Of a DNA stretch of 64,000 bases, positions 42,429 through 51,544 are shown piece by piece. The DNA comes from Acidimicrobiales bacterium. Lineage in GTDB: Bacteria > Actinomycetota > Acidimicrobiia > Acidimicrobiales > VFJN01. How positions within the stretch are numbered: position 1 is the stretch's first letter; the number at the start of each line of letters is the position of its first letter. The stretch lies in the NCBI GenBank assembly GCA_035316325.1, contig DATHJB010000216.1, positions 1 through 64,000 of the forward strand, written 5' to 3'. A program made the position numbers and the translations under genes. The notes under the pieces were generated by a model that was not told the origin of the DNA, did not search any database, and saw only the letters and a list, made by a program, of their open reading frames with translations.

Positions 42429-43615
42429 ACGAGCTGCTTGAGCTGGGCCCGGAAGTTGAAGGTGCCCGAGGGGATGAGCTGGGTCATGAAGACCACGACC
42501 AGGTCCTCGGCGGGGTCGATCCAGAACAGGGTCGACGCCGCGCCGCCCCACATGAACTCACCGGCGGAGCCGACGGCGTGCGTGGCGACGGGGCCGAGGC
42601 TCACGGCGACGGTCAGGCCGAAGCCCATGCCCTCGAAGCCCACCTCGCCGTAGCCGCCGGGCAGGGCGACGTCGGCCAGCGTCCGGTCGCCGGGCAGGTG
42701 GTTGCTGCGCATCAGCTCGACGGTCTTGCGGCTGAGCACCCGGACGCCGTCGAGCTCGCCGCCGTTGAGCAGCATCCGGCAGAAGCGCAGGTAGTCGGCG
42801 CTGGTGGCCACCAGGCCGGCGCCCCCGGAGAGGAAGGTGACCTCGCCCCGGTAGTGGCTGCTCTCGGGGTCCTCGAGCAGCTCCAGCTCCTTGCGGGCGT
42901 TGCGCGTGTAGCTGGCGGCGAAGCGCCCGATCTTGTCGTCGGGCACGGTGAAGCCGGTGTCGGCCATCCCGAGGGGCTCGAAGATCGTGGTGCGCAGGTA
43001 GTCGTCGAACCGCTGACCGGAGAGGACCTCCACCAGCCGGCCGCACACGTCGGTCGCGAACGAGTACAGCCACTGGGTGCCGGGGTGGAACCGCAGCGGT
43101 GCCTCCGACAGGCGGTCGACCATCGTCTCCAAAGTGCCGCCCTCGCCGAGGCGGGTGGCCGGGGGCCGGCGCAGCATGGCGACGTCGAGGTCGCGGTTGT
43201 CGAGCGTGTAGCCCAGGCCCGACATGTGCATCATCAGGTCGCGCACGGTCATCGGCCGCTGGGGCCGGACCAGCTGGTCGCCGTCGCGCACCTTGAGGTC
43301 GCGCCAGGCGGGGATGAAGCGGTGCACGGGGTCGTCGAGGCGGAACAGGCCGCGCTCGTAGAGGGTGAGCAGGGCGACACCGGTGACCGGCTTCGACATG
43401 GAGAAGAGCCGCCAGATGGTGTCGTCGCCGACGGGGCGAGCGCGCTCCCGGTCGCGCTCGCCCAGCGACGACAGGTGGGCCACGGCGCCGTGGCGGGCGA
43501 CCAGCACCTGGCAGCCGGCGATCTTGCCGGGCCCGACGTAGTGGGTCTGCAGGTGCTGGTCGATGCGCTGGAGACGCGCCGCGTCCATCCCGGCGGCGTC
43601 GGCGTCGATCTTCAC
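42407..43615 (-). CDS. Serine hydrolase, beta-lactamase/D-aminopeptidase (class C) family
   Basis: A 402-residue protein of the class C beta-lactamase fold. The catalytic SxxK is FSMSKPVTG, the Tyr motif is LYSFATD (YxF rather than YxN), and the third motif is around MWGGAASTLFWID. Such proteins are often esterases or peptidases, not true beta-lactamases. GTG at 43615 with GAGGGGGG upstream. No signal peptide, so it is probably cytoplasmic. Its 3' end overlaps the NLR gene by 22 bp. Confidence 0.9.
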   Translation of the reverse strand: MKIDADAAGMDAARLQRIDQHLQTHYVGPGKIAGCQVLVARHGAVAHLSSLGERDRERARPVGDDTIWRLFSMSKPVTGVALLTLYERGLFRLDDPVHRFIPAWRDLKVRDGDQLVRPQRPMTVRDLMMHMSGLGYTLDNRDLDVAMLRRPPATRLGEGGTLETMVDRLSEAPLRFHPGTQWLYSFATDVCGRLVEVLSGQRFDDYLRTTIFEPLGMADTGFTVPDDKIGRFAASYTRNARKELELLEDPESSHYRGEVTFLSGGAGLVATSADYLRFCRMLLNGGELDGVRVLSRKTVELMRSNHLPGDRTLADVALPGGYGEVGFEGMGFGLTVAVSLGPVATHAVGSAGEFMWGGAASTLFWIDPAEDLVVVFMTQLIPSGTFNFRAQLKQLVYGAIAD

Positions 43616-43655
43616 GTTCCCCCCTCTCGACTGTGGGGGGTCAGCATGCCAGGCG

Positions 43656-45032
43656 TTAGCGCCAGGGGCCCCAGATCGCCAGGGTGAGGCCGGGCTCCTG
43701 GATGTTGGCGAAGAGCGTGGAGCGGTCGGGCGAGAAGCAGGCGCCGGCGAACTCCTGGTTGCTGAGCCGGTTGTAGGCCAGCGGGAAGGTGCGGCCGCCG
43801 GGGGTGATGCCGGCCATGAACTGGTCGTCGTCCTCGCCGTCGGTGCACATCACCGCGTAGCCGAACGGCGACACGGTGATGTTGTCGGGGCCCTCGAAGT
43901 CGTGGTCCTGCTCGAAGCGCACGACCAGGCGCAGGGTGGAGCGCTGCGGGTCGTAGCACCAGATCTGGCCCCCGTGGACGCCGTCGCTGCGCTCGCCCTC
44001 CTCCTCGGCGTCGGGTCCGTCGCCCCGCGACGACACCCACCAGATGCAGCCGTCCGCCGCCCACGTGCCCTCGCACTTGGGGATGCGGGTGGCGGTGTGC
44101 AGCTCGCGGATGGTGTCGCCCTCGTCGGGGTCGGGGACGGTGATCGGGACCCAGCGGACGTGGCGGAACTCGGTGCCGGCCTCGGTGACCGACGACAGGT
44201 CGGCGTCGCCGAGGGCGGGCACCAGCAGGGCGCTCAGCTCGCCGCCGGCGCGGAGGGACGCACCCCGGTCGCGGTCGCGGCGGCCGTGGCCGTGGGGCTG
44301 GCGGGGCTCGAAGCGGTAGAAGTAGCCGTGGGGGCCGTCGGCGTCCTCGGTGAGGTAGGCGCGGCCCTTGTCGTCGAACGAGACGGCCTCGTGCTCGAAG
44401 CGGCCCAGCGCGGTGAGCGGGCGGGGGTCGCCGCCGCGCTGCGGGTCGACCTCGAAGACGTAGCCGTGCTTCACACCGTCGATGACCTCGTCGGTCTCCT
44501 CGCAGGTGAGCCACGTGCCCCAGGGCGTCGGGCCACCGGCGCAGTTGGCCGCGGTGCCGGCGAGGCTCACCCGGTGCGACAGCAGGCGGCGGTCGGAGCC
44601 GACCACCAGCGTCGTGGTGCCGCCGGGCCCGTTGGGGTCGTAGGTGTGGCCGGGCACCTGGGGAACGGGCGCCACGCCGTCCTCCTCCACCGCCTCGGGG
44701 TCGATCTCGTGGTTGCGGACGAGGTACGTCCGGCGGCGCTCGGCCGGGAACGCGGCCATGCCGTCGTGGGCGGCAGGCACGGGGCGGCCGTCGTCGAGCA
44801 GGTCGTCGCCGGTGCGGGAGAAGACCCGGTAGCGGAACCCCGCGGGCAGGTCGACGATGCCGTCGGGGTCGCTCACCAGCGGTCCGTAGCCGACCCGGCG
44901 GGCCGGGCCGCCGTGGAGCGGGAGGGCCCCGGCGGGAGCGGACAGCACCTGGCTCAGCGAGCCGGTGAAGGCGAGACCCAGCCCCGCACCACCGGTGCGC
45001 AGGAGGAACGAGCGACGAGCCATGGAAGACAT
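43656..45032 (-). CDS. phoX: PhoX family alkaline phosphatase (Tat-exported)
   Basis: A 458-residue DUF839/PhoX protein. A Tat signal is present (MARRSFLLRTGGAGLGLAFT). Family marks are YLVRNHEIDP, TPWGTWLTCEET, LGRFEHEAVSFDDKG, YLTEDADGPHGYFYRF and GPDNITVSPFG. PhoX is a Ca/Fe-dependent extracytoplasmic phosphomonoesterase induced by phosphate starvation. Two direct repeats of GTTCGC-type spaced 11 bp lie just upstream, matching a PHO box. ATG at 45032, or 45023 three codons later. It is smaller than many PhoX proteins but has the main motifs. Confidence 0.88.
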   Translation of the reverse strand: MSSMARRSFLLRTGGAGLGLAFTGSLSQVLSAPAGALPLHGGPARRVGYGPLVSDPDGIVDLPAGFRYRVFSRTGDDLLDDGRPVPAAHDGMAAFPAERRRTYLVRNHEIDPEAVEEDGVAPVPQVPGHTYDPNGPGGTTTLVVGSDRRLLSHRVSLAGTAANCAGGPTPWGTWLTCEETDEVIDGVKHGYVFEVDPQRGGDPRPLTALGRFEHEAVSFDDKGRAYLTEDADGPHGYFYRFEPRQPHGHGRRDRDRGASLRAGGELSALLVPALGDADLSSVTEAGTEFRHVRWVPITVPDPDEGDTIRELHTATRIPKCEGTWAADGCIWWVSSRGDGPDAEEEGERSDGVHGGQIWCYDPQRSTLRLVVRFEQDHDFEGPDNITVSPFGYAVMCTDGEDDDQFMAGITPGGRTFPLAYNRLSNQEFAGACFSPDRSTLFANIQEPGLTLAIWGPWR

Positions 45033-45054
45033 GGCCGGGACGCTAGGAAGGCGT

Positions 45055-45072
45055 TGCGAACGGGCGGCGAAC
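45055..45072 (-). promoter_or_regulatory. PHO box (PhoP site) upstream of phoX
   Basis: On the minus strand GTTCGCC (45072-45066) is followed by GTTCGCA (45061-45055), an exact 11-bp spacing. This agrees with the GTTCACC-N4 direct repeats of actinobacterial PHO boxes. It is 23 bp from the phoX ATG, so the transcript would be leaderless or nearly so. Confidence 0.65.
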
Positions 45073-45105
45073 GGCTCGGGGCCGCCGGGTTGCGTCGAGG
45101 CGAAA

Positions 45106-45801
45106 TCAGCCGGGTACGTCGGATGGGCCGAGCTCGACGGTGCGGTCGGCGGCGAGGGGCGAGCGCGAGGCGACGACCACCGCGGCCCCGTCGGTGGCGG
45201 CGGCGCGGAGGAGGTCGAGGACCACGCCGGCGTGGCGGTCGTCCTGGTGGGCGACGGGCTCGTCGGCGAGGACGACAGCCGGGCGGCCGGCCAGTGCCCG
45301 GGCCACCATCGTCCGCTGGCGCTCGCCCACCGACACCTCGAAGGCGCCGCGGTGGCGGAGGTGGTCGAGGCCGAGGCGCTCCAGCAGGTGGTCACGCCAC
45401 TCGTCCCGGTCGGGGTGGTCGGGGCGGCCGTCCCGGCGGTGGCCGTCGTGGCGGTCGGCGTGGTCGAAGCGGCCGGCCAGGTCGATGTTCTCCAGCACGG
45501 TCAGCTCCTCCAGCAGGGCGAACCCCTGGGGGACCACGCCGAGGTGCGACCAGGGCGGCGGTGTGGTCGAGCCGTCCCAGCGGACGGTGCCGGCGTCGGG
45601 CCGCGACCAGCCCGCCAGCAGCTCCACCAGCGTGGTCTTGCCCGACAGCGACGGCCCGGTCACCGCCACCAGCTCACCCGGCCGCACCGCCAGGTCGAGG
45701 CCGTCGAGGACGACGACGCCATCCCGGCGGACGGTCAGACCGGTCGCCTCGACGGCGGGGGTCACGGTCGGGGTCGGCGTCGCCGCGGCGGGCTCGGTCA
45801 C
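45106..45801 (-). CDS. ABC transporter ATP-binding protein with His/Asp-rich insertion
   Basis: A 231-residue ATPase, second of two in a MacB/LolD-like operon. Walker A is VTGPSLSGKTTLVELL, the signature VSVGERQRTMVARA and Walker B AVVLADEP. Between the Q-loop (GVVPQGFALLEELT) and the signature lies a charged insert, HADRHDGHRRDGRPDHPDRD, that is not usual for the family and could bind metal. The switch region is ASRSPLA without the normal His, so ATPase cycling may be altered. GTG at 45801 overlaps the upstream ATPase stop. Confidence 0.87.
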   Translation of the reverse strand: MTEPAAATPTPTVTPAVEATGLTVRRDGVVVLDGLDLAVRPGELVAVTGPSLSGKTTLVELLAGWSRPDAGTVRWDGSTTPPPWSHLGVVPQGFALLEELTVLENIDLAGRFDHADRHDGHRRDGRPDHPDRDEWRDHLLERLGLDHLRHRGAFEVSVGERQRTMVARALAGRPAVVLADEPVAHQDDRHAGVVLDLLRAAATDGAAVVVASRSPLAADRTVELGPSDVPG

Positions 45802-46646
45802 GGCTGCTCGATCCGGACGTGGTCGCCGTCGGCCCGGAGCCGCACCCGCCGGCCCGGGAACAGGTCCGACAGGTCCCGGGGCAGGTGCACCCGGTCGGCT
45901 TCGTCGAGCACCGCCAGCAGCTCGCCGCCACCGGTCGACTCGGCGGCGAGGGTGCCGCCGCTGATCACCAGCACCTTGTCGGCGGCGTCGACCACCCGCT
46001 GGTCGTGCGTGCAGATCACCAGCGTCTGGCCGGCCTCGACCAGGCGGGGCAGCAGCTCCACCAGCGCCGCGGCGCCGGTGGGGTCGAGGTTGGCGGTCGG
46101 CTCGTCGGCCACGACCAGCGCCGGGCTCGCCGCCATCGCCATGGCGAACGCCACCCGCTGCTGCTGGCCGACCGACAGGCCGGCGGGACGGCGGCGGGCG
46201 ACCGAGTCGAGGTCGGTGAGGGCGAGCAGGGCGTCGACCGCGCCCTTGGGCTCGGGCGCCCGCATCCGCCAGGCCATCCGCACGTGCTCGACCACGGACA
46301 GGTCGTCGAGCAGGTTGTCGGCGGGCGACTGGAACACGTAGCCGATGCGCCGGGCAACCAGTCGACGTCGGGCCCGACCGCTGAGGTGGGCCGTCGGCAC
46401 ACCGTCGATCACCACCTCGCCGACCGTGGGCCGCTCCAGGCAGGCCAGCAGCCGCAGGAACGTCGACTTGCCGGCCCCCGACGGCCCCACCACGGCGGTC
46501 AGCGAGCGGGCCGGCACCTCGGCGCTGACTCCCCGGAGGGCGTGCACGGCGCCGCCCGTCGACTCGTAGATCTGCACCAGCTCCCGGCACACGGCGGCGG
46601 GGGTCGGGGCCGGGACCTCGGCCGGGTCGACGTCAGCCGGCGTCAC
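45798..46646 (-). CDS. ABC transporter ATP-binding protein (MacB/LolD/FtsE type)
   Basis: A 282-residue ATPase. Walker A VVGPSGAGKSTFLRLL, the Q-loop GYVFQSPADNLLDDLSV, signature LSVGQQQRVAFAMA, Walker B LVVADEPTANLD and switch His VICTHDQ are all present. The C-terminal 50 residues (VLDEADRVHLPRDLSDLFPG) are an extension, probably a regulatory domain. It is coupled to the next ATPase (GTGA) and overlaps the permease upstream by 14 bp. It would drive a mechanotransmission-type FtsX permease. Confidence 0.9.
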   Translation of the reverse strand: MTPADVDPAEVPAPTPAAVCRELVQIYESTGGAVHALRGVSAEVPARSLTAVVGPSGAGKSTFLRLLACLERPTVGEVVIDGVPTAHLSGRARRRLVARRIGYVFQSPADNLLDDLSVVEHVRMAWRMRAPEPKGAVDALLALTDLDSVARRRPAGLSVGQQQRVAFAMAMAASPALVVADEPTANLDPTGAAALVELLPRLVEAGQTLVICTHDQRVVDAADKVLVISGGTLAAESTGGGELLAVLDEADRVHLPRDLSDLFPGRRVRLRADGDHVRIEQP

Positions 46647-49311
46647 GGAGCAGCTCCGGGAGAGAGGTACGGGCGGTGCGCCGCTCGACCACCAGGGTCA
46701 CCAGCAGGGCGGTGACCAGGGCCGCTGCACCGCAGGCGGCGACCACCGACAGGTCGAAGCGCAGCAGGGCGTCGGGCGGCGCGTTGGGCAGCGGGTCGAG
46801 CTGGCGGAACACCAGGCGCACCGCCAACCACGCCAGGCCGACCCCCAGGAGCAGGCCCGCGGCCAGGATGGCGGCCACCTCGAGCGCGGTCGCCAGGGCC
46901 GCCTGCGCCGCCGGCAGGCCCAGCCGGCGGGCCGTGGCCGCCCCGAGCTGGCGGCGCTCGGAGTTGGCCGCGAAGTAGAGGCCGAGCCCGGCGACCGTCA
47001 CCAGGCCCGCGGCCACGCCGACCACCTCCAGGTAGTCGATCGCCCACACCTGGGGCTGCAGCTGGGAACCCGACACGTCGGCGCCGGGCTGGGCGGCGAA
47101 CACGACGTCGAGCCCGTCGTCGGCGAGCTCCTCGGCGATCGCGGGCGACGGGTCGTCGACCCACACCTCGGCGTGGGCGGTGACCCCGGCGCCGGTGAGG
47201 GCTCGGCGGTCGACCACCACCAGTGGCCGCTGCTCGACGAAGCCCAGGCCCGGGAAGGCGTCCGCCCTCCCGACGACCTCGACCGGCAGCTCGACGGGAC
47301 CGTCGTCGCCTTCGAGCGTCAGGACGAACCGGTCGGGCAGCCCGTCGCCCACCCCGATGGCGGGCACGGCGCTCTCGCCGGCTTCGCCGCCAGCGTCGGC
47401 CTCCGGCCCGAGCCGCTCCAGCAGGCCGGCGAGCGACGGGCCGGCGAAGCTGTCGTCCCAGAAGGCGGCGTCGGCGAACGTGTCAGGCTCCACGCCGAGC
47501 ACGTCGGCCCGGTCGTGCCCCGAGGCGATCACGCCGGTCTCGCTCGTCCTGGTCACGAGCGTGCTGACGCCCGGCAGCGGCGGCTCGGTGGGCGGCGGCT
47601 CCGTGATCGACAGCCGCACCACCTGGGCGCTGCCGTGACCCAGGGTGGCCTTGGCGTAGGCCGTCGCGCTCACCGACGACGACATGGCGGTGGCGAACAC
47701 CACGATGCCGATCGAGATGGCCGCACCGGTCACGATCAACCCGGCGCGCAGCCGGGCGGCGGCCAGGCGCCGGAGCGCCAGCCATGCCGGGGTCGGCGCC
47801 CGGGCGGCGAGCCAGCCGAGGGGGCGACCCGACAGTGCCAGCCGCGCCGCCAGCCCCGCTCCGCCCGCCAGCAGGAGCAGGGGGAACAGCAGGAGCAGGC
47901 CGTCGACCCGGGTGTCGTCGACCACCGTCTGGCGTGTGTGCAGCTCGTAGTAGGCGGCACCGGCCAGCGCCAGCACCACCGGCTCCCACAGCGGCAGCGA
48001 CCGGCGGGGTGCCGCGCCGCCCGCGCCCACGCCCACCCGGCGCACGCCCGCCCCGACCACCACGGCCAGGGCCACCAGGGCGACCACCAGCGCCACGGCC
48101 ACCACGACCACGCCGTCGGCCAGCGCCTCCCGGTCGATCCGCGGGTCGGGACCGATCACCCGCACCACCGCCACAGCCGACCCCACCCCGAGCACGGCCC
48201 CCAGCAGCAGCGCGGGCAGGAGCTCGGCCATGCCCTTGAGGGCGAGCGCGGCCGGTCCCGCGCCCCGCAACGACAGCACGGTCACGTCCTGCGAGCGACG
48301 GGTCAGCCAGCTGCGCGCCGCCGCCAGCAGCATCACCACGGCCACGCCGATGGTGCCGAGGGCCACCGGTCCGGCCACCGACTCGACCGACGCCGACGTG
48401 CGCTGCGCCTTGTGGACGCTGCGGGGCAGATCGGCGCTCGTCCGCCCGAACCCCATCGTGGCGCCGAGGTCCGACGAGCGGTTGTTGACGGTGTCGACCA
48501 GCCGATCGAGCGCCGCCGTCGCCCGTTCGGCGGTGGGCAGGTCCCACGCCGACGCGTCCGGCGGGTACTCCCACGAGGCGGGCGTGTTGGCCACCCCGGC
48601 CCCGGCGAGCAGGGGGACGAGCCGGCCGTCGTCGAACAGCGCCACCGGCGGCGGTGCGCTACCGGCAGCGCTGCGGGGCTCGAAGCTGAAGCGCAGCGAG
48701 CACCAGGAGCGGTCGCGCCCGCCCCGCAGGTCGCGGTACACACCGCTGACGGGTACCGGAGTCGCCACGTCGCCCACCACCACGTCGACGCGGTCGCCGG
48801 CGTCGACGCCCAGGCGCTCGGCCACGGTGTCGGTGAGCCACACGCCGCCGTCGCTTTCCTCTGCCTCCCGGAGGACGTCGATGTGGTCCCGGAACCCGGT
48901 CCGCTCGATCAGCTGCACCTGCTCGTCGGCGCCCTCGAACGCCACCTGGCCCAGGTCGCCGATCACGGTGACGACCGCCGGGTCGACGCCCTCGATCGGG
49001 CCGACCGCGGCGTCGAGCGCCTGCGTGCCCTCGTCGACCTGCGGGCCGAACGCCCCGGAGGCATCGGCCACCGACACCGAGCGCTGCACCCGCAGGCCGA
49101 CGTCGAACCGGCAGCCCGTCTCCACGTCGCGGCTCAGCGACGCCCGCGCCGTCGACGCCGCGAACATCGGCCGCGACGCCCCCGCGACGCCCAGCACGAA
49201 CGCCGCCACGGCCACGCCCAGGAACAGCGACGGGCTGCGCCACGCCCGCAACGGCGCCCGTCGCCAGGGCGGCAGCCACAGCATGCGCAACCAACGGGCC
49301 AGGGACGCCAT
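46633..49311 (-). CDS. FtsX-like/MacB-type ABC permease
   Basis: An 892-residue membrane protein with about ten helices and two FtsX domains. One helix at 28-48 (LFLGVAVAAFVLGVAG) leads to a large extracytoplasmic domain (50-315). Helices follow at 320-440 and 455-510. A second extracytoplasmic domain spans about 560-740 (TRTSETGVIASGHDRADVLG), and three helices end the protein. This is the long actinobacterial type in which one polypeptide carries both halves. With its two ATPases it probably moves lipoproteins, peptides or envelope stress signals rather than a small solute. Confidence 0.9.
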   Translation of the reverse strand: MASLARWLRMLWLPPWRRAPLRAWRSPSLFLGVAVAAFVLGVAGASRPMFAASTARASLSRDVETGCRFDVGLRVQRSVSVADASGAFGPQVDEGTQALDAAVGPIEGVDPAVVTVIGDLGQVAFEGADEQVQLIERTGFRDHIDVLREAEESDGGVWLTDTVAERLGVDAGDRVDVVVGDVATPVPVSGVYRDLRGGRDRSWCSLRFSFEPRSAAGSAPPPVALFDDGRLVPLLAGAGVANTPASWEYPPDASAWDLPTAERATAALDRLVDTVNNRSSDLGATMGFGRTSADLPRSVHKAQRTSASVESVAGPVALGTIGVAVVMLLAAARSWLTRRSQDVTVLSLRGAGPAALALKGMAELLPALLLGAVLGVGSAVAVVRVIGPDPRIDREALADGVVVVAVALVVALVALAVVVGAGVRRVGVGAGGAAPRRSLPLWEPVVLALAGAAYYELHTRQTVVDDTRVDGLLLLFPLLLLAGGAGLAARLALSGRPLGWLAARAPTPAWLALRRLAAARLRAGLIVTGAAISIGIVVFATAMSSSVSATAYAKATLGHGSAQVVRLSITEPPPTEPPLPGVSTLVTRTSETGVIASGHDRADVLGVEPDTFADAAFWDDSFAGPSLAGLLERLGPEADAGGEAGESAVPAIGVGDGLPDRFVLTLEGDDGPVELPVEVVGRADAFPGLGFVEQRPLVVVDRRALTGAGVTAHAEVWVDDPSPAIAEELADDGLDVVFAAQPGADVSGSQLQPQVWAIDYLEVVGVAAGLVTVAGLGLYFAANSERRQLGAATARRLGLPAAQAALATALEVAAILAAGLLLGVGLAWLAVRLVFRQLDPLPNAPPDALLRFDLSVVAACGAAALVTALLVTLVVERRTARTSLPELLRDAG

Positions 49312-49349
49312 CGCCGCCGAACCTAGCCTCCGACCTGCTCGTTCACCGA

Positions 49350-49928
49350 TCAGCCGGCGGCCGCGATCCGCTCCTGCAACGACCGCAGCACCTCGACCAC
49401 CTCGTCCCGACGGGTGCGGGGGTCGGTGTCGAAGGTGCCCTCCGCCTTCACGTGGTACTGCAGGGTGACCACCCGTTCGGCGTCGCGGTAGCCGGCCATC
49501 ACCGCGGGGAAGCCCGACGTGCTGGTCTCCACCAGCGCCTCCTCGCCCAGCCCCGGGACCGGCGCCACGTCACCCTCGATCGACAGCGCCTGGTCCAACG
49601 CCGTCCCCGGGTCGCGCAGCAGCAGTCCGACGATGTGCGACGCCCGGGAGCGCGTCTCGTCGTCGACCACCTCGGCGGTCCACTCGCACCCGTCGCCGGC
49701 GTTGTTGGGCGTGGGCCCGGCGGTCACCGGCGCGCCGACCAGCGCCTCCACCTCGACGATCGTGACGATCGTGCACGCCCGGATCCTCGCCGCCGCCGGT
49801 TCGGCGGCGGAGCTCGGGCCGGTGGCCACCGGTTCCTCGGTCGCTCCGCCCCCGCCGTTGCCCCCGCAACTCGCCATGACCACCGTCGCCAGGACGGTCA
49901 CCGCGCCTGCCATCTGCCTCGCCCGCAT
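49350..49928 (-). CDS. Predicted lipoprotein (DUF3558-like)
   Basis: A 192-residue protein. A signal peptide ends with a lipobox (VVMASCGG, Cys at about residue 21). A Gly-rich linker and a domain with ACTIVTIVEVEALVGAPVTA and DGCEWTAEVV follow, the two-Cys layout of DUF3558-type lipoproteins. The function of this family is unknown. It lies just upstream of the FtsX permease gene on the same strand and may be cotranscribed. An earlier ATG at 49949 would lengthen it; 49928 gives a normal signal peptide. Confidence 0.8.
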   Translation of the reverse strand: MRARQMAGAVTVLATVVMASCGGNGGGGATEEPVATGPSSAAEPAAARIRACTIVTIVEVEALVGAPVTAGPTPNNAGDGCEWTAEVVDDETRSRASHIVGLLLRDPGTALDQALSIEGDVAPVPGLGEEALVETSTSGFPAVMAGYRDAERVVTLQYHVKAEGTFDTDPRTRRDEVVEVLRSLQERIAAAG

Positions 49929-50012
49929 CCACACAGCATCCCACCGCACTCTGCGTGGCGCTTCCTCGTTGCCCCACCACGGCCCGCGGCGCGCCGTTCC
50001 CCGGTGGAGCCG

Positions 50013-50447
50013 TCAGTCCAGCAGCTCGGCGGTGGAACGGGCGAGGAAGGTGAGGACCGTGGCGACGACCGGAGCGAACATCGCGCCGAAGGGGATCCTG
50101 GTGGGGTCGCTGCCGGTGACCATGACCGGGCCGAACACGCTCACCGCGGCGGCGACCAGCCACAGGGCGGCCACGGCGACCGACAGCTGGCGGTGCAGCT
50201 GGCCGCCGGTCGGGTTGCGGCGGGCCGCGACCCAGTAGCGGGTCATGCCGTAGGTGGCGACGGCGCCCCAGATCCAGGTGGCGAAGGCGGCGACCGGCAT
50301 GTGCTGCTGCTCGCTGCCGGACACCATGTCGGGCGAGAAGATGCTGATCGCGGCCACGGCGGCCCAGATGCCGCCGAGTGCGATCAGCATGCTGTCGGCC
50401 TCGTCCTTGCGGGTGGTCTGGGCAGGTGGGAAGGGCTGTGCGGACAT
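50013..50447 (-). CDS. Small four-helix membrane protein of unknown function
   Basis: A 144-residue protein with four hydrophobic helices (MLIALGGIWAAVAAISIF, FATWIWGAVATYGM, AALWLVAAAVSVFG, FAPVVATVLTFLA). The first and third pairs look alike: FSPDMVSGSEQQHMP against FGPVMVTGSDPTRIP. It is therefore an internal duplication of a two-helix unit. No family is recognised. ATG at 50447. Confidence 0.8.
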   Translation of the reverse strand: MSAQPFPPAQTTRKDEADSMLIALGGIWAAVAAISIFSPDMVSGSEQQHMPVAAFATWIWGAVATYGMTRYWVAARRNPTGGQLHRQLSVAVAALWLVAAAVSVFGPVMVTGSDPTRIPFGAMFAPVVATVLTFLARSTAELLD

Positions 50448-50482
50448 GTGTCCGACGGTAAGCCCGACGCCGCCCGCCGTCG

Positions 50483-51544
50483 TCACCCCGGGGGCTGAAC
50501 GCGCGCGTCCCCCCGGGGGTGGACGTGCTCGGCATCGCGGACCAGTTCGCCGTCGGCCGCCGCGGAGCGGTAGATGCTGTCGACCAGCCGGTGGGCGGGC
50601 AGCGCGGCGGCGAAGTCGGGGTGGGCGGGGCGGTGGGCGGCGACGGCGGCGAGGAAGGCGCGGGCCGGGTTGGCGTCGTGGTCGTCCCGGCCGGCCAGCT
50701 CGGCGATCAGCTCTGCCCCTTCGACGCGCTGCTCGGGCTCGCCGGTGAACCGCCAGCGCACCGGGCCCACGGCGTCGCCCTCGACCACCACGTGCAGGCG
50801 CTCGCAGAACACCTCGACGTGGCGCATGCTGGGCCGCTCCAGGATGTCGTGCCACACCGACACGAGCGTGGCGGTGGCGCCGGAGGCGAAGTCGAGCCGG
50901 ACGTTGGCCACGTCGTCGATGCCGGGGTGGCCGTGGTAGCTCTGCGTGGTGGCCGACACCGACGCCACCGGGCCCAGCCACCAGCGCAGGATGTCGACGT
51001 CGTGGATCGAGTGCTCCAGCAGGGCGCCGTGGCCGCAGCGCTGGGGGTCGACGCGCCAGGTCGACTCGTAGAGGCCTTGGATCGGGATGAACTGGTCGTC
51101 GCGGAAGACCACGGCGAGGGGACGGCCGGCCCGTTCGTCGGCCAGCAGGTGGCGGACGAGGCGGAAGGGCGCCATGTACCGCAGCACTAGGCCGACCTGG
51201 TTGACGACCTCGGCCTCGGTGACCGTCGCGACCATCCGGTCGACCACGTCGCCGTCGACGCCCAGGGGCTTCTCGCAGAAGACGGCCTTGCCGGCGGCGG
51301 CGGCCTTGGCGACGAGGCGGGGGTGCTCCGAGGTCCAGGCGGTGACGTAGACGGCGTCGACCAGGTCGGGCAGCTCGTCCTCGGTGACCGGCGTGGCCCC
51401 GGTGGCGGCGGCGAAGGCGGCAGCGCGCTCGGGGTCGGGGTCGTGGACGGCGACGATCCGGTGGTCGACGCCGGCGTCACGCAGGTACCCGCGGTGGAAC
51501 CGGGTGATGAACCCCGCACCGTAGAAGCCCACCCCCAGTGACAT
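50483..51544 (-). CDS. Gfo/Idh/MocA family oxidoreductase
   Basis: A 353-residue NAD(P)-dependent oxidoreductase. The Rossmann domain starts GVGFYGAGFITRFHRGYL, and the conserved EKP is in AVFCEKPLGVDGDVVDRM. The C-terminal domain has GHGALLEHSIHDVDILRWWL with the catalytic His-Asp. Substrates are usually sugars or inositols; none is indicated here. The start codon lies inside an 18-bp hairpin, so translation may be controlled. The last 20 residues are hydrophilic and His/Arg-rich. Confidence 0.92.
   Translation of the reverse strand: MSLGVGFYGAGFITRFHRGYLRDAGVDHRIVAVHDPDPERAAAFAAATGATPVTEDELPDLVDAVYVTAWTSEHPRLVAKAAAAGKAVFCEKPLGVDGDVVDRMVATVTEAEVVNQVGLVLRYMAPFRLVRHLLADERAGRPLAVVFRDDQFIPIQGLYESTWRVDPQRCGHGALLEHSIHDVDILRWWLGPVASVSATTQSYHGHPGIDDVANVRLDFASGATATLVSVWHDILERPSMRHVEVFCERLHVVVEGDAVGPVRWRFTGEPEQRVEGAELIAELAGRDDHDANPARAFLAAVAAHRPAHPDFAAALPAHRLVDSIYRSAAADGELVRDAEHVHPRGDARVQPPG

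Noticed and set aside
42407-43615. True beta-lactamase (antibiotic resistance)
   Set aside because: SxxK is present but YxN is replaced by YSF and there is no signal peptide, so an esterase or peptidase of the same fold is more likely.
43563-46715. A 1050-codon open frame on the plus strand
   Set aside because: It is antisense to phoX and two ABC ATPases, all with clear signatures. Composition is Gly/Val/Arg-rich without motifs.
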